A stretch of 9,117 nucleotides of DNA from Staphylococcaceae bacterium UBA6286 (GCA_002438305.1 DJUI01000075.1:51154-60270), one strand, 5' to 3'. Positions 1-7,498 are shown, counted from the stretch's first letter. Notes: generated from the letters alone by a model not told the origin. A program made the numbers and translations.

Positions 1-156
1 CAATGAGGCTTTCGCGGTGGGCTCAATCGAGACAAGCGATGTGATGACCGCGAAAGTCGCTGGTAAGTGGAGCAGCTGACAGATGAGCGCGGTCAGAAAC
101 GTTGCGAGACCTGTTTTTATGATTCGGGGACCGATGATTTGTTTAGTCCATTTCAT
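1..156 (-). CDS. UPF0421 / aromatic acid exporter-like membrane protein, N-terminal fragment
   Basis: This is the first 52 codons of a gene running off the left edge. The translation begins MKWTKQIIGPRIIKTGLA and passes through a hydrophobic segment (about residues 17-42) into IEPTAKASL. The IGxRxIKTG start and the IEPTAKASL motif are what I recognise from the staphylococcal UPF0421 family (ArAE-type, DUF939-like), polytopic membrane proteins often labelled aromatic acid exporters; their substrate is not established. The ATG complement of 154-156 gives the family N-terminus. Its ribosome binding site is weak (GGATAGGT). It diverges from map, as I recall it doing in staphylococci. Most of the protein is outside the window, so nothing can be said about its intactness. 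Confidence 0.85.
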   Translation of the reverse strand, partial: MKWTKQIIGPRIIKTGLATFLTALICQLLHLPATFAVITSLVSIEPTAKASL

Positions 157-184
157 GAGTGATTACCTATCCATAGTTTTTTAA

Positions 185-1006
<822 letters not shown>

Positions 1007-1023
1007 AGTATGAGGTCAAAATC

Positions 1024-1060
1024 GTTCCTGAGACGTTTTACGTCTTCAGGAACTTTTTTT
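1024..1060 (+). terminator. Rho-independent terminator of map
   Basis: GTTCCTGAGACG (1024-1035), loop TTTTA, then CGTCTTCAGGAAC (1041-1053) form a stem with one bulged A, followed directly by seven T (1054-1060). It sits 17 nt after the map stop codon. Confidence 0.93.
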
Positions 1061-1065
1061 ATACT
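1037..1065 (+). promoter_or_regulatory. Candidate vraUTSR promoter overlapping the map terminator
   Basis: TTTACG at 1037-1042 (4 of 6 to TTGACA) and TATACT at 1060-1065 (5 of 6 to TATAAT) are separated by 17 bp. The -35 lies in the terminator loop and right arm, and the -10 begins at the last T of the T-run. Initiation would fall near 1072, leaving a leader of about 20 nt before the vraU ATG. Knowledge of S. aureus says this operon has its own VraR-autoregulated promoter after map; I did not identify a VraR operator with confidence. Confidence 0.45.
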
Positions 1066-1091
1066 GATGAGGATGACAAGGAGATGAGGGT

Positions 1092-1466
1092 ATGAACCGC
1101 TTAACATGCTATTTAAAACAGACGGTAAAAAAGAGTGTCAGACAAAGTCTGTACTTAAAACTTAAGGAACTGCAGCAGAAACTGACGGAACTCAATGTGA
1201 TGAAAGCCGTGAAAACTAAGGAACATGAACGGTTGATAGAAAAATATGATAGTCAACAGTTCCAGTTGACCGTCATTGATTCAGAAGATGGCAGTAAGCG
1301 GAATTTTCGTGCCAACCGCTATGCAACGTTGAATGAACTGAATAAAATTGACGAAGAATTGAGAGAAATTGAGGCATCTCTTCAGATGATTGAATATATG
1401 AAAGAAGAGACCCAGTATGAGATAATGATGATTACAAAACTGAAGGGGAAAGAAGTGAGTACGTGA
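1092..1466 (+). CDS. vraU: VraU, coiled-coil cytoplasmic protein of the vra operon
   Basis: First gene of the cell-wall-stress operon. The 124-residue product has no signal peptide or membrane segment; charged heptad-like helices at about 20-55 and 80-112 suggest a coiled coil, with a short beta-like stretch around FQLTVIDSEDG between them. I assign it as VraU from position and size: S. aureus has a similar small coiled-coil protein at this point, for which no clear biochemical role is known to me. The start is the ATG at 1092, with AAGGAG at 1078-1083 spaced 8 nt. Its TGA overlaps the GTG start of vraT by two bases, so the two are translationally coupled. The N-terminus (MNRLTCYLKQTVKKS) is basic and could differ from relatives. 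Confidence 0.8.
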   Translation: MNRLTCYLKQTVKKSVRQSLYLKLKELQQKLTELNVMKAVKTKEHERLIEKYDSQQFQLTVIDSEDGSKRNFRANRYATLNELNKIDEELREIEASLQMIEYMKEETQYEIMMITKLKGKEVST

Positions 1467-2158
1467 AACAATTAGTCTCCACAGAAATATTGATCAGCTT
1501 TTTGATTTTATTGTTATTGTCTAACTTATATTATATATTTTTTGTTAAAACAGGGATGCTGCTCGTCCTCATCTTAGGGGCACTGCTGATTTTCATCAGT
1601 CAGTACTTCAGAAAGAAACTACGGGGGCTTGTCCAGTTCTGGATAGGACTCAGCCTTGTGCTGTTCGGTATGCTGTCCAATCCTTATACGCTCATCGTGC
1701 TGTTCAGTTTTCTTATTATCTTAGCTGTACGATATATGATTACCCGCAGGAAGCCCGTCCATGTCATAGTGACTGCTGACAAGGATGTCCATGTCTATAG
1801 TCAGAAGTGGTTCAACACACAAGAGACGCCAAAAGAAGTCTATCGTTTTGATGATATCCATCTGCAGCATGCGGTCGGTGATGTGACGATTGATCTGACA
1901 AACGCAGCCAATCTGCAGGAAGAAAATTTAATTGTCGTAAATCATATGCTCGGGAAAACAACCGTCATCGTTCCGCATCACTACCAGACTAAAGTGGATT
2001 ATTCAGCACTGTACGGCCAGCTGAAAGTCGGTCATGAGTTTACGAAGCGCGCTAAAAACGAACGACTGACATATCTGTCTGAACAATATCATAACGGTGT
2101 GATGATCAAGATAATCGTCTCTTCAATCGTCGGAGATTTGGAGGTAGTTCATCGATGA
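1463..2158 (+). CDS. vraT: VraT, LiaF/YvqF-family membrane sensor of cell-wall stress
   Basis: Membrane partner of VraS; in S. aureus VraT (formerly YvqF) is needed for VraSR induction by cell-wall antibiotics, whereas the Bacillus homologue LiaF inhibits LiaS. The 231-residue product has four hydrophobic segments (about 7-27, 31-48, 54-70, 74-93), a basic junction (RRKPVH), then a cytoplasmic beta-rich domain carrying LiaF hallmarks GDVTIDLTNA (139-148) and GDLEV (224-228). The start is GTG at 1463, overlapping the vraU TGA (1464-1466); an upstream AAGGGGA lies somewhat far (about 13 nt), so coupling to vraU translation probably matters. Its own TGA overlaps the vraS ATG. No damage is seen. 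Confidence 0.93.
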   Translation: MKQLVSTEILISFLILLLLSNLYYIFFVKTGMLLVLILGALLIFISQYFRKKLRGLVQFWIGLSLVLFGMLSNPYTLIVLFSFLIILAVRYMITRRKPVHVIVTADKDVHVYSQKWFNTQETPKEVYRFDDIHLQHAVGDVTIDLTNAANLQEENLIVVNHMLGKTTVIVPHHYQTKVDYSALYGQLKVGHEFTKRAKNERLTYLSEQYHNGVMIKIIVSSIVGDLEVVHR

Positions 2159-3177
2159 ATAACTACACACGGATGATTGGAGTCATGCTTATACTGGTCT
2201 ATACGCTCGTCTTTATATTCTATGTGCTTGACCGAATATTTGTTAATATCATTTATTTCCAAGGGATGCTGTATACACAGATTATTGGCGTACCGGCATT
2301 TTTATTTCTGAATATCGTCGTCATCCTTGCCTGTATCATCATGGGATCGTTGACAGCCTACAAGCAGAATGAGCAGCTGTCATGGGTGAAGAACCAGATG
2401 GAAGCAATTGATTACGGTGAACAACTGGATGACAACGATGAACTGCTGATGCAGCCCGAAATTTATGAACTGTATCAGACCATCATCAAACTAAACGATA
2501 CGGTAAGAACAGTCAAACATCAGAACCAGCTCGTGACAACAGGTGTCAATGATCAGGTCGTGAAGAAGATTGTCGAAGAAGAACGTCAGCGGCTGGCACG
2601 AGATCTTCACGATTCAGTCAGTCAGCAGTTATTTGCGGCCAGCATGATGCTGTCAGCGATCAAGAATCATCCTCTTGAAGCCCAGCCGGCAAAACAAGTC
2701 GCTATACTGGAAAACATGCTGCACGAAGCACAGCTCGAGATGCGGGCATTACTTCTTCACTTAAGACCATTAGCCCTTCAAAACAAATCACTCGGAGCTG
2801 GAATTACTGATCTGATGACTGATCTGAAAAATAAAATTCCGATGGATATTCGAATGAATATTGAAGATATTAAGCTGTCAAAAGGGATTGAAGATCATTT
2901 GTTCAGAATTACTCAGGAAGCAATATCCAATACGTTGAGACATGCACATGCAAAAATAGTATCAATCGAGCTCTTTCAAGTAGGAGACAGTGTCATATTA
3001 AGACTCGTTGATGATGGTAGAGGCTTTGATATGAATAAGCGTGATGAAACAAGGTATGGGATCAATACGATGAAAGAGCGGGCACTTGAAATCGGGGGCC
3101 ACTGCCAAATTATTTCAGCACCGGAGAGTGGTACGAGAATTGAAGTAAAAGTACCGACAGGAGGAGAAACATCATGA
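2155..3177 (+). CDS. vraS: VraS, intramembrane-sensing histidine kinase
   Basis: Sensor kinase that phosphorylates VraR in response to cell-wall-active antibiotics. The 340-residue protein has two N-terminal membrane helices (about 7-30 and 41-66) with almost no extracellular loop, the intramembrane-sensing layout of the LiaS/VraS group. A HisKA_3 dimerisation domain follows, with phospho-acceptor H152 in [10 protein letters not shown], then a HATPase domain: N-box [11 protein letters not shown] (254-264, N259), DDGRGF (286-291), [10 protein letters not shown] (301-310) and GTR (326-328). It is close to the S. aureus VraS length. ATG at 2155 overlaps the vraT stop (ATGA) with GGAGGT at 2140-2145; the stop in turn overlaps vraR. 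All catalytic motifs are intact. Confidence 0.97.
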   Translation: MNNYTRMIGVMLILVYTLVFIFYVLDRIFVNIIYFQGMLYTQIIGVPAFLFLNIVVILACIIMGSLTAYKQNEQLSWVKNQMEAIDYGEQLDDNDELLMQPEIYELYQTIIKLNDTVRTVKHQNQLVTTGVNDQVVKKIVEEERQRLARDLHDSVSQQLFAASMMLSAIKNHPLEAQPAKQVAILENMLHEAQLEMRALLLHLRPLALQNKSLGAGITDLMTDLKNKIPMDIRMNIEDIKLSKGIEDHLFRITQEAISNTLRHAHAKIVSIELFQVGDSVILRLVDDGRGFDMNKRDETRYGINTMKERALEIGGHCQIISAPESGTRIEVKVPTGGETS

Positions 3178-3800
3178 GAGTGTTATTTGTAGATGATCAC
3201 GAGATGGTCAGAATCGGTATATCGAGCTTTTTGTCAACGCAGGAGGACATTGACATCGTCGGTGAAGCAGGAGATGGACAAGAGGGCATTGAACAGGCAG
3301 AAGCACTGCAGCCTGATGTCATTTTAATGGATATGGTGATGAATAAGATGAATGGTATTGAGGCGACAACCATCATCAAAAGCAGGATGCCTCACATCAA
3401 AGTCATTATGCTGACAAGCTTTATTGATGACAAAGAAGTGTACGCTGCGATTGATGCGGGTGTCGACAGCTATATACTGAAAACATCTAGTGCCGATGCG
3501 ATAGCGGATGCCGTTCGCAAAACGTATAACGGCGAATCAGTATTTGAAGCAGAAGTGATGACGAAGATGCGTAACCGGATGAACCAAAGGGCGGCACTTC
3601 ATGAAATGCTGACAGAACGCGAGATGGAAATTCTCATGCTGATTGCCAAAGGATACTCCAATCAGGAGATTGCAGATGCCAGCCATATTACCATTAAAAC
3701 AGTGAAAACACATGTCAGCAATATATTAAGTAAACTTGAAGTGCAGGACCGGACACAGGCTGTCATCTATGCATTCAAACATCATCTGATAGCACAATAA
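3174..3800 (+). CDS. vraR: VraR, NarL/LuxR-family response regulator
   Basis: Transcription factor of the cell-wall-stress stimulon; phosphorylated by VraS, it dimerises and activates its own operon and peptidoglycan genes (known from S. aureus). The 208-residue product has an N-terminal receiver: acidic pocket D7-D8, phospho-acceptor D53 (ILMDMVM), T81 and K103. A LuxR-type helix-turn-helix lies at about 146-203, with TEREMEIL, the recognition region [14 protein letters not shown], and [13 protein letters not shown]. This C-terminus is nearly the S. aureus sequence as I recall it, while the receiver diverges more. The N-terminus is a couple of residues shorter (MRVLFVDD). ATG at 3174 overlaps the vraS stop, with AGGAGGAG 7 nt upstream. 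Its TAA lies inside the following palindrome. Confidence 0.97.
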   Translation: MRVLFVDDHEMVRIGISSFLSTQEDIDIVGEAGDGQEGIEQAEALQPDVILMDMVMNKMNGIEATTIIKSRMPHIKVIMLTSFIDDKEVYAAIDAGVDSYILKTSSADAIADAVRKTYNGESVFEAEVMTKMRNRMNQRAALHEMLTEREMEILMLIAKGYSNQEIADASHITIKTVKTHVSNILSKLEVQDRTQAVIYAFKHHLIAQ

Positions 3801-3838
3801 CAAAACCGCTCATGAAAATCATGAGCGGTTTTGTTATT
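3796..3838. terminator. Bidirectional terminator between vraR and the carbonic anhydrase gene
   Basis: A perfect inverted repeat with 20-bp arms (3796-3815 and 3819-3838) and a 3-nt loop, centred on 3817. The core CAAAACCGCTCATGA is flanked by A-rich and T-rich ends, so each strand reads as a GC-containing stem ending in a T-rich tract. It contains both stop codons: vraR TAA at 3798-3800 and the convergent gene's TAA (complement of 3834-3836). Confidence 0.93.
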
Positions 3839-4406
3839 TAACTACATTGTCATAACCATTATGAATCAGTTCGAGTTCACCTGTATTCGGGTCAATAACG
3901 AGTCCGTGAACAGGTACTGAACGATCAAACAATGGATGATTGTAAACGAGATCAATATTATTACTGACGTTCTCTCTGACGTCTTTGAAACCTTCTAGAA
4001 AATGATGGACATCAATTCCAGAATGTTCAAGTGTATGAAGCACTTCTTCTTTAACACCACGAGATTTCATAGTAGTAAGCACTGTCTCAACATCAAGATT
4101 ACCCATGCCGCAGTCCTGATGACCCATAATGATGATTTCCTCAGCCCCTAATGCATAAATACCGACAAGAAGACTACGCATCGTTGCACCGTATGGATGA
4201 GTGATTGTAGCACCGGCATTTTTTACGATTTTGATATCGCCGTTTTTAAAACCGAGTGCTTTTGAAGAAAGTTCTACAAGTCTTGTATCCATACATGTAA
4301 GGACTACGGCTTTCATCGAAGGGACTTTGGAAGTTTGAAACCCTTTGTATTGTTTGTCTGCTACAAATTGCTGGTTGAAAGAGAGAATATCGTCAAGTAA
4401 TGTCAT
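3834..4406 (-). CDS. Beta-class carbonic anhydrase (YtiB-like)
   Basis: Interconverts CO2 and bicarbonate; a cytoplasmic zinc enzyme. The 190-residue product shows the beta-class set: C38, D40 and R42 in TCMDTRL, and H96 and C99 in GHQDCGM, giving the Cys-His-Cys zinc ligands and the Asp-Arg dyad. NAGA (63-66) is also typical of the family. Size fits the short Firmicute YtiB group. The start is the ATG at 4404-4406, with AGGAGG (complement of 4412-4417) 5 nt upstream. That ribosome binding site overlaps the stop of the yihY-like gene and the gap is 9 nt, so it is the last gene of a three-gene cluster and probably translationally coupled. Activity is inferred from motifs only. Confidence 0.93.
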   Translation of the reverse strand: MTLLDDILSFNQQFVADKQYKGFQTSKVPSMKAVVLTCMDTRLVELSSKALGFKNGDIKIVKNAGATITHPYGATMRSLLVGIYALGAEEIIIMGHQDCGMGNLDVETVLTTMKSRGVKEEVLHTLEHSGIDVHHFLEGFKDVRENVSNNIDLVYNHPLFDRSVPVHGLVIDPNTGELELIHNGYDNVVK

Positions 4407-4415
4407 AATGGCCTC

Positions 4416-5423
4416 CTAATTAGTTGTATTATCCAGTAGATGCGCTTTTTTCTCATGTATAATCGCATTGATCTGAGCACCGATAATAATAATGAAACCG
4501 GTCAAATATAACCATAACATCAATACGATGACCCCTCCGATACTACCATATGTTTTTGAGTAGTTAGCGAAGTTGCTGACATAGAACCCAAATAATGAGC
4601 TGGCAGCTAACCATACAATTGTGGCAAATAAAGCACCTGGTAAGACAGATTTCCAACTAATTTTAACATTTGGCGCAATGGCATACAATGTCATAAACAC
4701 AACAAATGTTACAATGAGTGGCAATAGGACTTTAACGAGATTGAATACCCATTTGAATTCACTTTGCAGTCCGATTTTGCCGAACAGCAGGTTGCCGAGC
4801 TGTTCACCGAAGATCGGTAATGCTAATGTCACAGCTAATACTAAAATCATAATGACAGTAAATAATACAGACAGTAATTTAGAGACGACAGGATTCCTTG
4901 CATCTTCTACTTCGTAAGCAACATTAAAGGCATTCATCAACGCAGTCATCCCGTTAGAAGCAGACCATAACGCCGCGATGATACCGAAAGACAATAAGCC
5001 GCCTGAACTATTTTTCATAACGTCACCAACAATATTTGTGATCATTGATGCTGTTTCTCCCGGTGCATTTTTAGCAATCGCATCTGTAATCGTTGACTGC
5101 TGGATATTGAACAACGGAATTAATGTTAACAGGAAAATGAGTAATGGAAACAGCGATAACATGAAATAATAAGCAAGCTGTGCAGACAGCCCGGACGCAT
5201 CGTCTTTACCGATACGATAGAGCAGTCGCTGAAAGAAGTTACCGTCTTTCTTATACTTAGCAGGTTTATTGATTTTAGAAACATGTAATTCTTCGTCAGC
5301 CTTTTTAGATTTCTTTGACTGAAATTCTTGAGTGCTCACATAATTTTCCTCTAAACGACTTGACTCAGACGGGTTGGCCGTCTGAGTCAAGTATTTAGAG
5401 GAGTTCTTTTGGTCTTTAGCCAA
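4416..5423 (-). CDS. YihY/BrkB-family multi-pass membrane protein
   Basis: Member of the YihY/virulence factor BrkB family (old 'ribonuclease BN' labels are wrong); molecular role unknown. The 335-residue product has a hydrophilic charged tail (about 1-65), then a core with roughly six membrane segments (about 82-105, 142-165, 182-205, 228-250, 262-283, 293-320), including SAQLAYYFMLSLFPLL and SASNGMTALMNAFN, family-typical sequences. I chose the TTG at 5421-5423 because AAGGAGGG (complement of 5431-5438) sits 7 nt upstream. A second possible start, GTG at V29 (complement of 5337-5339), has AGAGGA 7 nt upstream and would remove 28 residues. Between the two lies a long inverted repeat (5347-5402). 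It lies 35 nt after ytxH with no terminator between, so it is likely cotranscribed. Confidence 0.92.
   Translation of the reverse strand: MAKDQKNSSKYLTQTANPSESSRLEENYVSTQEFQSKKSKKADEELHVSKINKPAKYKKDGNFFQRLLYRIGKDDASGLSAQLAYYFMLSLFPLLIFLLTLIPLFNIQQSTITDAIAKNAPGETASMITNIVGDVMKNSSGGLLSFGIIAALWSASNGMTALMNAFNVAYEVEDARNPVVSKLLSVLFTVIMILVLAVTLALPIFGEQLGNLLFGKIGLQSEFKWVFNLVKVLLPLIVTFVVFMTLYAIAPNVKISWKSVLPGALFATIVWLAASSLFGFYVSNFANYSKTYGSIGGVIVLMLWLYLTGFIIIIGAQINAIIHEKKAHLLDNTTN
5347..5402. repeat. Long inverted repeat inside the yihY-like coding region
   Basis: Inner arms ACTTGACTCAGACG (5358-5371) and its exact complement CGTCTGAGTCAAGT (5379-5392) flank a 7-nt loop. Outer arms TCCTCTAAA (5347-5355) and TTTAGAGGA (5394-5402) extend it after a 2-by-1-nt internal mismatch. 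That gives 23 bp of pairing, translated in frame as part of residues 8-26. Neither side has a T-run, so it is not a standard terminator. In the minus-strand mRNA the 3' arm contains the AGAGGA that would serve the internal GTG start. Confidence 0.9.
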
Positions 5424-5458
5424 GCCGAATCCCTCCTTATTCTGTTAAAATAACTTAA

Positions 5459-5875
5459 CTATTTATTGTTAGCATTTGTATTGTTTTTGTTAGCATTTGT
5501 ATTATTTTTGTTAGCATCAAATGCTTTAGCAGCGTTATTTTGGTTATTATCTGACTCATTTTGTTTGAAGTTATTAGATGAAGAATTAAGATTAGTATCT
5601 CCATTACGTAAACCAACAACTAAGTCTTTAGCTTGTAATAATGCTTTTTCTAGCTCTGGGTTGTTACGACGAATTTCTTCGACTTGTTCTTTCCAGTAGA
5701 TGACTTCGTCTTTAATGTTTGTTGCTTTATCTTTGACACTTGAAGGATTTTTAGTCACTTGGCTGACGTTGCTGACTTGACCTTTTACTGAGCTGCGTGT
5801 CTTTTTGTCTAATAAAGCGATAGCGGCACCTACTGCTGCACCTGCTACTACTGCTGGGACTAATTTGTTATTCAT
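5459..5875 (-). CDS. YtxH-domain small stress protein with Asn-rich repeat tail
   Basis: The 138-residue product starts with a Gly/Ala-rich hydrophobic segment (VPAVVAGAAVGAAIALL, about 6-22) followed by DKKTR, the YtxH-domain signature. A charged amphipathic, probably coiled-coil region follows (about 40-92), then an Asn/Ser-rich low-complexity tail ending in two copies of a heptapeptide NKNNTNA. In Bacillus, ytxH belongs to a SigB-controlled general stress operon; the function is unclear. ATG at 5873-5875 has AGGAGGAG 7 nt upstream (complement of 5883-5890). It heads the cluster with the yihY-like gene and carbonic anhydrase. The upstream region has overlapping SigA-like and SigB-like promoter motifs. 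The tail is the part most likely to vary between strains. Confidence 0.85.
   Translation of the reverse strand: MNNKLVPAVVAGAAVGAAIALLDKKTRSSVKGQVSNVSQVTKNPSSVKDKATNIKDEVIYWKEQVEEIRRNNPELEKALLQAKDLVVGLRNGDTNLNSSSNNFKQNESDNNQNNAAKAFDANKNNTNANKNNTNANNK
5468..5515. repeat. 21-bp tandem repeat in the ytxH-like 3' end
   Basis: GTTAGCATTTGTATT recurs at 5468 and 5489, and GTTAGCAT again at 5510: a period of exactly 21 bp with two full units and a partial third. On the coding strand each unit is seven codons (NKNNTNA-type), so copy-number change would lengthen or shorten the tail without a frameshift. Confidence 0.9.
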
Positions 5876-5923
5876 GTTGAATCTCCTCCTGAAAATAAAT
5901 GTTTTGTTGTTGTTAATGTATCT

Positions 5924-5959
5924 ATATCCATTATCATCTATCTATAAACTTCTTTTCAA
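5924..5959 (-). promoter_or_regulatory. Overlapping SigA-like and SigB-like promoters for the ytxH-like cluster
   Basis: On the minus strand TTGAAA (complement of 5954-5959) and GATAAT (complement of 5930-5935) are spaced 18 bp, each 5 of 6 to SigA consensus. Interleaved is GTTTAT (complement of 5944-5949) and GGATAT (complement of 5924-5929), spaced 14 bp, resembling the SigB pattern GTTTAA / GGGTAT with one key mismatch at the third G of the -10. The leader would be about 35-45 nt before the ATG at 5875. Confidence 0.45.
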
Positions 5960-5998
5960 CAAGAAAATAATTAAAATGTTTCATGAGACGATGACATT

Positions 5999-6007
5999 TG
6001 CTAAAAT
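5999..6007 (+). promoter_or_regulatory. Candidate extended -10 promoter for the UPF0435-ampS pair
   Basis: TGCTAAAAT at 5999-6007 is a TGn-extended -10. No good -35 lies 16-18 bp upstream. It would start transcription near 6014, about 30 nt before the ATG at 6044. Confidence 0.4.
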
Positions 6008-6043
6008 GAAGTAGAATTTATATTGATAAGAAGGGATAATACC

Positions 6044-6241
6044 ATGACTAAAGAAGAAATGATGAACGCCATTGCCGGAAAATTAAAATTGGTCAATGTC
6101 GGCGTGATTAATGCAGATAGTATCGATGACTCTAAAATAGATGAGCTGACGGATCTGTATGATATGGTGATGAAACGCGAAAATATTTCGCCGAGTGAAA
6201 TGACTGCTATTACTGAGGCACTCGGAAATCTTAGAAAATAA
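6044..6241 (+). CDS. UPF0435 / DUF1128 family protein
   Basis: Small cytoplasmic protein of unknown function, family of Bacillus YfkK. The 65-residue product is helical and charged, with the family pattern of an N-terminal KLKLVNVGVI segment, central DELTDLYDMVMKRE and C-terminal SPSEMTAITEALGNLRK. The start is the ATG at 6044, supported by AAGGGA at 6031-6036 with 7-nt spacing and by family length; the frame is open to a TTG at 6023, which lies upstream of that ribosome binding site and is not credible. ampS follows after 14 nt with its own AAAGGGGAA site, so the two are probably cotranscribed. I recall this family next to ampS in staphylococci too. Confidence 0.9.
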   Translation: MTKEEMMNAIAGKLKLVNVGVINADSIDDSKIDELTDLYDMVMKRENISPSEMTAITEALGNLRK

Positions 6242-6255
6242 AAGGGGAAAAAATA

Positions 6256-7491
6256 ATGATTAACAATAGGGATGAAAGATTACAGAAGTATGCACAGCTG
6301 CTTGTCAATATCGGAATGAATGTGCAGCCGAAGCAGCGTGTCTATATCAGAGCAACAGTAGATGCTGCAGAATTTGTGCATTTAGTAGTAGAAGAAGCGT
6401 ATAAAGCAGGATCAGAAGATGTTCATGTGGCTTATGGTGATGACCGGTTGTCGCAGCTTGCGTTTCAGTACCGTCCACTAGAAGTGATTACTAATGTTCC
6501 TGATTATGTAGTAGACGAAAGAATGGACTATGCTAGAGACGGGGCAGCTCAGCTCGCACTCATCTCTTCAAGTCCCGAAAATCTAAAAGATGCAGACCCG
6601 CAAAAATTAGCAGCAAATATGCGGGCTTATGGCACAGCTTTCAAAGAATACATGAAAATGATGCAGTCCGATCAGTTCGCCTGGACAGTCGCAGCTTATC
6701 CTTCTTATGAGTGGGCACAGCTTGTGTTCCCGGAACTTGACAAGGAAGCAGCGTTTGATAAACTGCTTGAACTGATTTTATACACAGTGCGTGCCAATGA
6801 AGCAGATCCAGTCAAAGCATGGGAAGAACATAACAGCAATCTTCACACTAAAGCAGATTACTTAAATAAGAAAAACTATAAGGCGCTTAAATATTCAGCG
6901 CCGGGCACTGATTTAACCATCGGCTTACCTGAAGGGCATATTTGGTGTGGTGCTTCTTCTATTAGCAAAGATGGTATCGAATTTATGGCAAATATGCCGA
7001 CAGAGGAAGTGTTCACTGTTCCTCATAAAGATCAAGTAAACGGTACTGTAAGCAGCACATTGCCGCTCAGTTATGGCGGCAATATCATCGATAACTTCAA
7101 ACTGACGTTCAAAGATGGCAAAGTAGTGGATTATCAAGCGGAGACTGGAGAAGACATCTTAAAGGGTCTGTTAGAATCAGACGACGCTGCCACTTATTTA
7201 GGAGAAGTCGCTTTAGTGCCGCATGATTCACCGATTTCTAACAGCCAGGTGCTGTTCTATAATACGTTGTTCGATGAGAATGCTTCATGCCAATTAGCGC
7301 TCGGTTCTGCCTACCCGTTCTGTCTTGAAGGCGGCAAACTCATGGATGACGCACAATTGGAAGCAGCTGGACTGAATAATTCCATCACTCATGAAGACTT
7401 CATGATCGGTAATGCTGAAATGAATATTAGCGGGATTACAGCAGAAGGTAATGAAGAAGCAATCTTCGTCAACGGTAATTGGGCATTTTAA
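6256..7491 (+). CDS. ampS: M29-family aminopeptidase AmpS, with one metal-ligand His replaced by Gln
   Basis: Cytoplasmic metallo-aminopeptidase (AmpS/AmpT, MEROPS M29) that trims N-terminal residues from peptides. The 411-residue product is full length and closely follows the staphylococcal sequence, ending NGNWAF. Family ligands are visible as E251 (PTEEVFTVP), E317 (LGEVALVP), H379 and D381 (ITHEDFMIG), with the active-site Tyr at Y353. The remaining ligand His should sit 29 residues after the second Glu and 7 before the Tyr (family pattern HLAxGxxY); here position 346 is Gln (codon CAA, NASCQLALGSAY). Everything else looks under normal constraint, so the enzyme may have altered metal binding or low activity rather than being a pseudogene. 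ATG at 6256 has AAAGGGGAA upstream. Confidence 0.93.
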   Translation: MINNRDERLQKYAQLLVNIGMNVQPKQRVYIRATVDAAEFVHLVVEEAYKAGSEDVHVAYGDDRLSQLAFQYRPLEVITNVPDYVVDERMDYARDGAAQLALISSSPENLKDADPQKLAANMRAYGTAFKEYMKMMQSDQFAWTVAAYPSYEWAQLVFPELDKEAAFDKLLELILYTVRANEADPVKAWEEHNSNLHTKADYLNKKNYKALKYSAPGTDLTIGLPEGHIWCGASSISKDGIEFMANMPTEEVFTVPHKDQVNGTVSSTLPLSYGGNIIDNFKLTFKDGKVVDYQAETGEDILKGLLESDDAATYLGEVALVPHDSPISNSQVLFYNTLFDENASCQLALGSAYPFCLEGGKLMDDAQLEAAGLNNSITHEDFMIGNAEMNISGITAEGNEEAIFVNGNWAF

Positions 7492-7498
7492 TTTAAAG

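Noticed and set aside
1061..1091. GATGAGG direct repeat (1066-1072 and 1083-1089) considered as a VraR operator before vraU.
   Set aside because: The copies lie at or downstream of the predicted start site and one overlaps the ribosome binding region; I cannot match them to a VraR consensus with confidence.
4621..4917. Open frame of 98 codons on the plus strand inside the yihY-like gene.
   Set aside because: It is fully antisense to membrane-protein codons with no supporting signals; a shadow frame.
5376..5388. GGCCGTCTGAGT inside the palindrome resembles the Neisseria DNA uptake sequence core (GCCGTCTGAA).
   Set aside because: The gene content is plainly Firmicute; nine matching bases in a palindrome that also encodes protein is best read as coincidence, and no second copy is seen in the window.
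5468..5515. 21-bp repeats considered as a short CRISPR-like array.
   Set aside because: The repeats are directly adjacent without unique spacers, are in frame with a protein tail, and no cas gene is present.
6023..6043. Upstream TTG start for the UPF0435 gene.
   Set aside because: It lies upstream of the AAGGGA site that is correctly spaced for the ATG at 6044, and UPF0435 proteins are about 65-70 residues.
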